From contig CAMPGJ010000051.1 of NCBI GenBank assembly GCA_946885425.1, positions 1 to 7,556 of the forward strand: a stretch of DNA of 7,556 nucleotides, in the 5' to 3' direction. Numbering within the stretch: the first letter of the stretch is position 1; each line of letters starts with the position of its first letter. Positions 5,226-7,556 of the stretch are shown here, piece by piece. The notes below the pieces were generated by a model. That model worked only from the letters and a program-made list of their open reading frames with translations, was not told the DNA's origin and searched no databases. Source of the DNA: an uncultured bacterium. GTDB taxonomy: Bacteria > Patescibacteria > Microgenomatia > Levybacterales > UBA12049. The position numbers and the translations under genes were made by a program.

Positions 5226-6503
5226 ATGCAAAAAATCATTCTTCATATCGACTTTGATTCGTTTTTTGCTAGTGTGGAACAACAGCTTCATCCGCATTTG
5301 CGCAATAGGCCGATGGGTGTTACTGCGCGCAATGGGCGGACTTGTGTTATCGCGGCGAGCCGGGAAGCTAAAAAATTTGGTATCAAAACAGGGACAAGGA
5401 CGTTTGATGCTTTAAAGCTTTGCCCTTCATTTGTTTCTGTCCCTGCTGATTTTGTGAACTATGGAGAGGTAAGTAAAAAGTTTATCAAGATCTGTGATGA
5501 GTTTTCCCCTACAATTGAAGTTTTTTCCATTGATGAAGTGTTCATGGACGTGACGCTGACGGCCCGGTTGTTTGGTGGGGTGTATCCGTTGATTGAGAAG
5601 TTCAAATCCCGACTGCGGGAAGAACTGGGTGACTATATCACTGCTTCTGTGGGTATCTCGCATAATAAATTGTTAGCCAAGTTGGCATCAGGAATGAAAA
5701 AACCCGATGGTGTGATGGCTATTGATCATGAAGATGTTATCAAGGTGTATAACGAGACAAAATTGACAGATATTTGTGGAATTGGCAGACGTATTGAGGA
5801 ACGGTTGCATAATTTGGGAATCTATACTCTTTTAAAGTTACGTCTTACTCCCCTCTCCTCGTTGATTGCGGAATTTGGTGAAGTTGAAGGGAAGTTTCTC
5901 TATGATATCGGTTGGGCGAGGGATGACCGGCCGTTGATTCACTATACTGATGTAGATCAAGTTAAGTCGGTCGGACGCCAGTACTGCTTGCCCGCAAATG
6001 AATATGACATGCGTAAAGTTATGCAGAACGTGTATGAGTTGTGTGAAGAGGTAGGACGTAAGCTGCGGAGAATAGGAAAGAAAGCAAAAGTGGTTGGAAT
6101 ATATTTAGGAGGAGAAAATTCAGTGCATGGGAGGCGGATGCTTGATCGTTATGTTGATAATGGGAAGGATATATTTGAAGAATGTATGTTTTCTATTCGT
6201 CATTGCGAGGAGGCGAAGAATGAGCAACGAAGCAATCTAGTCCAAAAGAGATTGCCGCGCTCATACTTCGCTCGCAATGACGGTTTGGGTTTTGTTCGTC
6301 AGATAAGTATTTACACTTCCAACTTCGAGGATGCTGCTAATGTTCCCTCGTCCTTATTTATCGAGGATCGGAGGCGGGAGAAGGTGGTGGCGGCGGTGGA
6401 TAAGATTAATGAAAAGTTCGGGCATTATACAATCAGAAATGGGTTTCTGCTGGATGCTCCTAAATTGAAAACCGTACCGAATGGATATGCACCAGTTATT
6501 TGA
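5226..6503 (+). CDS. dinB: DNA polymerase IV (Y-family translesion polymerase)
   Basis: Error-prone polymerase that copies past damaged template bases. Palm metal ligands are visible in HIDFDSFFASVE (D9, D11) and SIDEVFMD (D103, E104); F14 is the expected steric-gate position that excludes ribonucleotides. The fingers hold VIAASREAKKFGIKTG at 41-56. SVGISHNKLLAKLASGMKKPDG at 141-162 is a classic Y-family block. The helix-hairpin-helix thumb is at about 181-205 (TDICGIGRRIEERL). The little-finger domain runs from about 245 to the end. At 425 residues the protein is long because residues 325-352 are encoded by a palindromic repeat element inserted in frame, just before the strand VRQISIYTSNFED. 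All catalytic residues remain. The C-terminus (KLKTVPNGYAPVI) has no obvious clamp-binding peptide. No Shine-Dalgarno site precedes the ATG at 5226. The gene converges with the ATP-cone nuclease gene. Confidence 0.94.
   Translation: MQKIILHIDFDSFFASVEQQLHPHLRNRPMGVTARNGRTCVIAASREAKKFGIKTGTRTFDALKLCPSFVSVPADFVNYGEVSKKFIKICDEFSPTIEVFSIDEVFMDVTLTARLFGGVYPLIEKFKSRLREELGDYITASVGISHNKLLAKLASGMKKPDGVMAIDHEDVIKVYNETKLTDICGIGRRIEERLHNLGIYTLLKLRLTPLSSLIAEFGEVEGKFLYDIGWARDDRPLIHYTDVDQVKSVGRQYCLPANEYDMRKVMQNVYELCEEVGRKLRRIGKKAKVVGIYLGGENSVHGRRMLDRYVDNGKDIFEECMFSIRHCEEAKNEQRSNLVQKRLPRSYFARNDGLGFVRQISIYTSNFEDAANVPSSLFIEDRRREKVVAAVDKINEKFGHYTIRNGFLLDAPKLKTVPNGYAPVI
6198..6282. repeat. 85-bp palindromic element inserted within dinB
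   Basis: The outer 12 bases CGTCATTGCGAG (6198-6209) and CTCGCAATGACG (6271-6282) are exact reverse complements. Inside, CGAAGAATGAGC (6214-6225) pairs with GCTCATACTTCG (6259-6270) at 11 of 12 positions, and GCAATCT (6232-6238) with AGATTGC (6249-6255) exactly. The sequence is of the CATTGCGAG...CTCGCAATG type that I recall as a dispersed palindrome in many bacterial genomes. Here it is read through in the dinB frame as 28 residues (325-352) with no stop. The precedent is the Rickettsia palindromic elements, which also sit inside genes in frame. Only one copy is present in this window, so dispersal is inferred. Confidence 0.85.
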
Positions 6504-6508
6504 GCTGG

Positions 6509-6536
6509 AATTTCTAATTTCTAATTTCTAATTTCC
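6509..6536 (+). repeat. 7-bp tandem repeat, four AATTTCT units
   Basis: Three exact AATTTCT units and one AATTTCC follow each other directly, starting six bases after the dinB stop. Such short arrays often vary in copy number. No function is evident. Confidence 0.85.
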
Positions 6537-6550
6537 AATATAAAATAAAC

Positions 6551-6629
6551 TGTAGTGGCGCGATTTATTGCGATTTAACAATGATAAGGACCGTATTACA
6601 AATTATGCGCCATGAATGTCGCCACTACA
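6551..6629. repeat. 79-bp palindromic element between dinB and nuclease gene
   Basis: TGTAGTGGCG (6551-6560) and CGCCACTACA (6620-6629) are exact reverse complements, and the pairing continues imperfectly inward (CGATTTATTGCGATTT against the reverse complement of AATTATGCGCCATGAATGT). It fills the gap between two convergent genes, 47 bases after the dinB stop and 14 bases from the nuclease stop. It could act as a two-way transcription barrier. It lacks flanking T-runs and looks like a dispersed palindromic unit, of a different sequence family from the one inside dinB. Confidence 0.7.
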
Positions 6630-6643
6630 TTACGTGACCGAAA

Positions 6644-7528
6644 CTACGGGGTATTGGAGTCCGGAGCTATTTCTGAGGGATTAGAGGAAAAAGATGGATG
6701 AGGAGGATTAGAGATCCCCTCTTCATGGCAGATAAAATCGACTTCTGTGAGGGTTTTTTGGCGGTCTAGTTTGGTTAGATACAACATATCAAGAACTCCG
6801 GGATTTTTTTTGATTTCTCTGCAGAGGGTGACATGGTTTTCCAGGAGGGTCATCTTTTGTGAATTAGAGAGTGAGGTGAGAAGTGTGACAGGATGCAGTC
6901 CCGACTTTTCAACCATATCCCGCAGACCTTCTCCCTGGGGGTAATCCCAGCTTATGACTTTTAGCCCGGCGCATTGGGCATAGGTTGTCGCATCAATGGT
7001 GGTTTTGGTGTTTGTGACAAGCCATGCTTCATCGATTTTATTGCGGATCCTGACATCTTCAAATCTTGCTTGGATATAGAGGGCTGTCTGCACTTCTGAA
7101 CGGGTTCCGGGATTATTATGAAATTTTGCTTCAATCATGGCTGTTTTCCCGTCTTTCTCGGCAATGACATCTATTTCATGGGTGATACATTGTCCGCTGA
7201 GGATTTGACGAACTTTTGTTTGATAACCGGCATTTTCTAAGAGCTTAGCTATAAAGTCTTCAAATGGATAGCCTGTTGGCCCGAGCATCATAATTGATTC
7301 TTTCAGGCTGTATCTGGATCTGGTATATGGTTGAGAAGAAGTATTCAGATAATTGAGAATGTGCCGATATATTTCATCTGTTGAAATGCCATCGTAAAGT
7401 TTACTCTTTATATTCGAAAGAACTTCCCCTTGAAGGTGGTGCGGGATGCGGGCGCGTTTGATTGAGGCTAGCACTTTTTGTTCACTGAAAGGTTCTCGAG
7501 TTCTATCCGCCTTAATTACATGATACAT
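6644..7528 (-). CDS. ATP-cone domain fused to PD-(D/E)XK nuclease domain
   Basis: The N-terminal part, about residues 1-85, is an ATP-cone: VIKADRTREPFSEQKVLASIKRA at 4-26 matches the cone opening (V.K.dG...PF...K...SI..A) known from NrdR and ribonucleotide reductases, where it binds ATP or dATP. A restriction-endonuclease-like domain follows: GYPFEDFIAKLLENAGY with E90, then HEIDVIAEKDGKTAMIEAKFHN with D120, E133 and K135, the E...D...ExK metal-binding core of the Mrr type. The last third (about 205-294) is unassigned and ends in a Pro/Ser-rich tail. No methylase or specificity subunit is next to it. The most likely role is a nucleotide-controlled DNA nuclease in repair or defence, which is inference. 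The ATG at 7528 is preceded in frame by a TAA, and no Shine-Dalgarno site is seen. The gene converges with dinB. Confidence 0.82.
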   Translation of the reverse strand: MYHVIKADRTREPFSEQKVLASIKRARIPHHLQGEVLSNIKSKLYDGISTDEIYRHILNYLNTSSQPYTRSRYSLKESIMMLGPTGYPFEDFIAKLLENAGYQTKVRQILSGQCITHEIDVIAEKDGKTAMIEAKFHNNPGTRSEVQTALYIQARFEDVRIRNKIDEAWLVTNTKTTIDATTYAQCAGLKVISWDYPQGEGLRDMVEKSGLHPVTLLTSLSNSQKMTLLENHVTLCREIKKNPGVLDMLYLTKLDRQKTLTEVDFICHEEGISNPPHPSFSSNPSEIAPDSNTP

Positions 7529-7537
7529 AGTATATTA

Positions 7538-7543
7538 ATAATA
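7538..7543 (-). promoter_or_regulatory. Possible -10 box of the nuclease gene
   Basis: TATTAT on the minus strand lies 9 bases before the ATG at 7528, which would leave a leader of about 2-3 bases. No TG extension in the right place and no visible -35 within the window. Weak, but it fits the pattern of very short leaders seen at the other genes. Confidence 0.3.
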
Positions 7544-7556
7544 CAAACTTTTGAGG

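Noticed and set aside
6747..6944. Plus-strand frame opposite the nuclease gene
   Set aside because: Shadow frame of a protein with clear domains on the other strand.
1..7556. Alternative genetic code (TGA as glycine, as in some CPR lineages)
   Set aside because: dinB and the 63-residue gene end sensibly at TGA, and no conserved gene needs TGA to be read through.

Overview
The window looks like a chromosomal piece of a Patescibacteria/CPR-type bacterium, possibly Microgenomates-like. The evidence is compact genes, short spacers filled with small degenerate repeats and palindromes, almost no Shine-Dalgarno sites, -10 boxes sitting directly on start codons, and a mix of housekeeping genes with short unknown proteins. 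TAA, TAG and TGA all serve as stops, so the standard bacterial code applies. The lineage is an inference; there is no rRNA or tRNA here to confirm it.

Layout. Positions 1-1204, minus strand: glutamate racemase (murI), followed after 10 bases by an unrecognised gene that runs off the left edge. Positions 1205-2011: an unusual stretch with a repeat, two clusters of hairpins, and on the minus strand a near-consensus promoter, a folded leader of about 147 nt and a 63-residue protein. Positions 2012-3674, plus strand: a small very hydrophobic membrane protein, then enolase (eno). Positions 3671-3822: a MITE-like pair of inverted repeats. Positions 3874-5043: a secreted NodB-type polysaccharide deacetylase, overlapping tail to tail with a WhiB-like four-cysteine protein. 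Positions 5120-5216: a nested palindrome. Positions 5226-6503: DNA polymerase IV (dinB), interrupted in frame by an 85-bp palindromic element. Positions 6509-6629: a 7-bp tandem repeat and another palindrome. Positions 6644-7528, minus strand: an ATP-cone domain fused to a PD-(D/E)XK nuclease domain.

How the genes fit together. murI (D-glutamate for peptidoglycan) and the deacetylase point to cell-envelope work, and eno is glycolytic. dinB and the ATP-cone nuclease are tail-to-tail neighbours that both act, or may act, on DNA. Most genes seem to have their own promoter, and the only likely operon is murI plus the gene after it.

The points most worth a second look are the palindromic element translated inside dinB, the structured leader with its small protein, the ATP-cone/nuclease fusion, the WhiB-like protein in a non-actinobacterial-looking context, and the repeated pattern of an extended -10 box placed 6-7 bases before the ATG, which predicts leaderless mRNAs.
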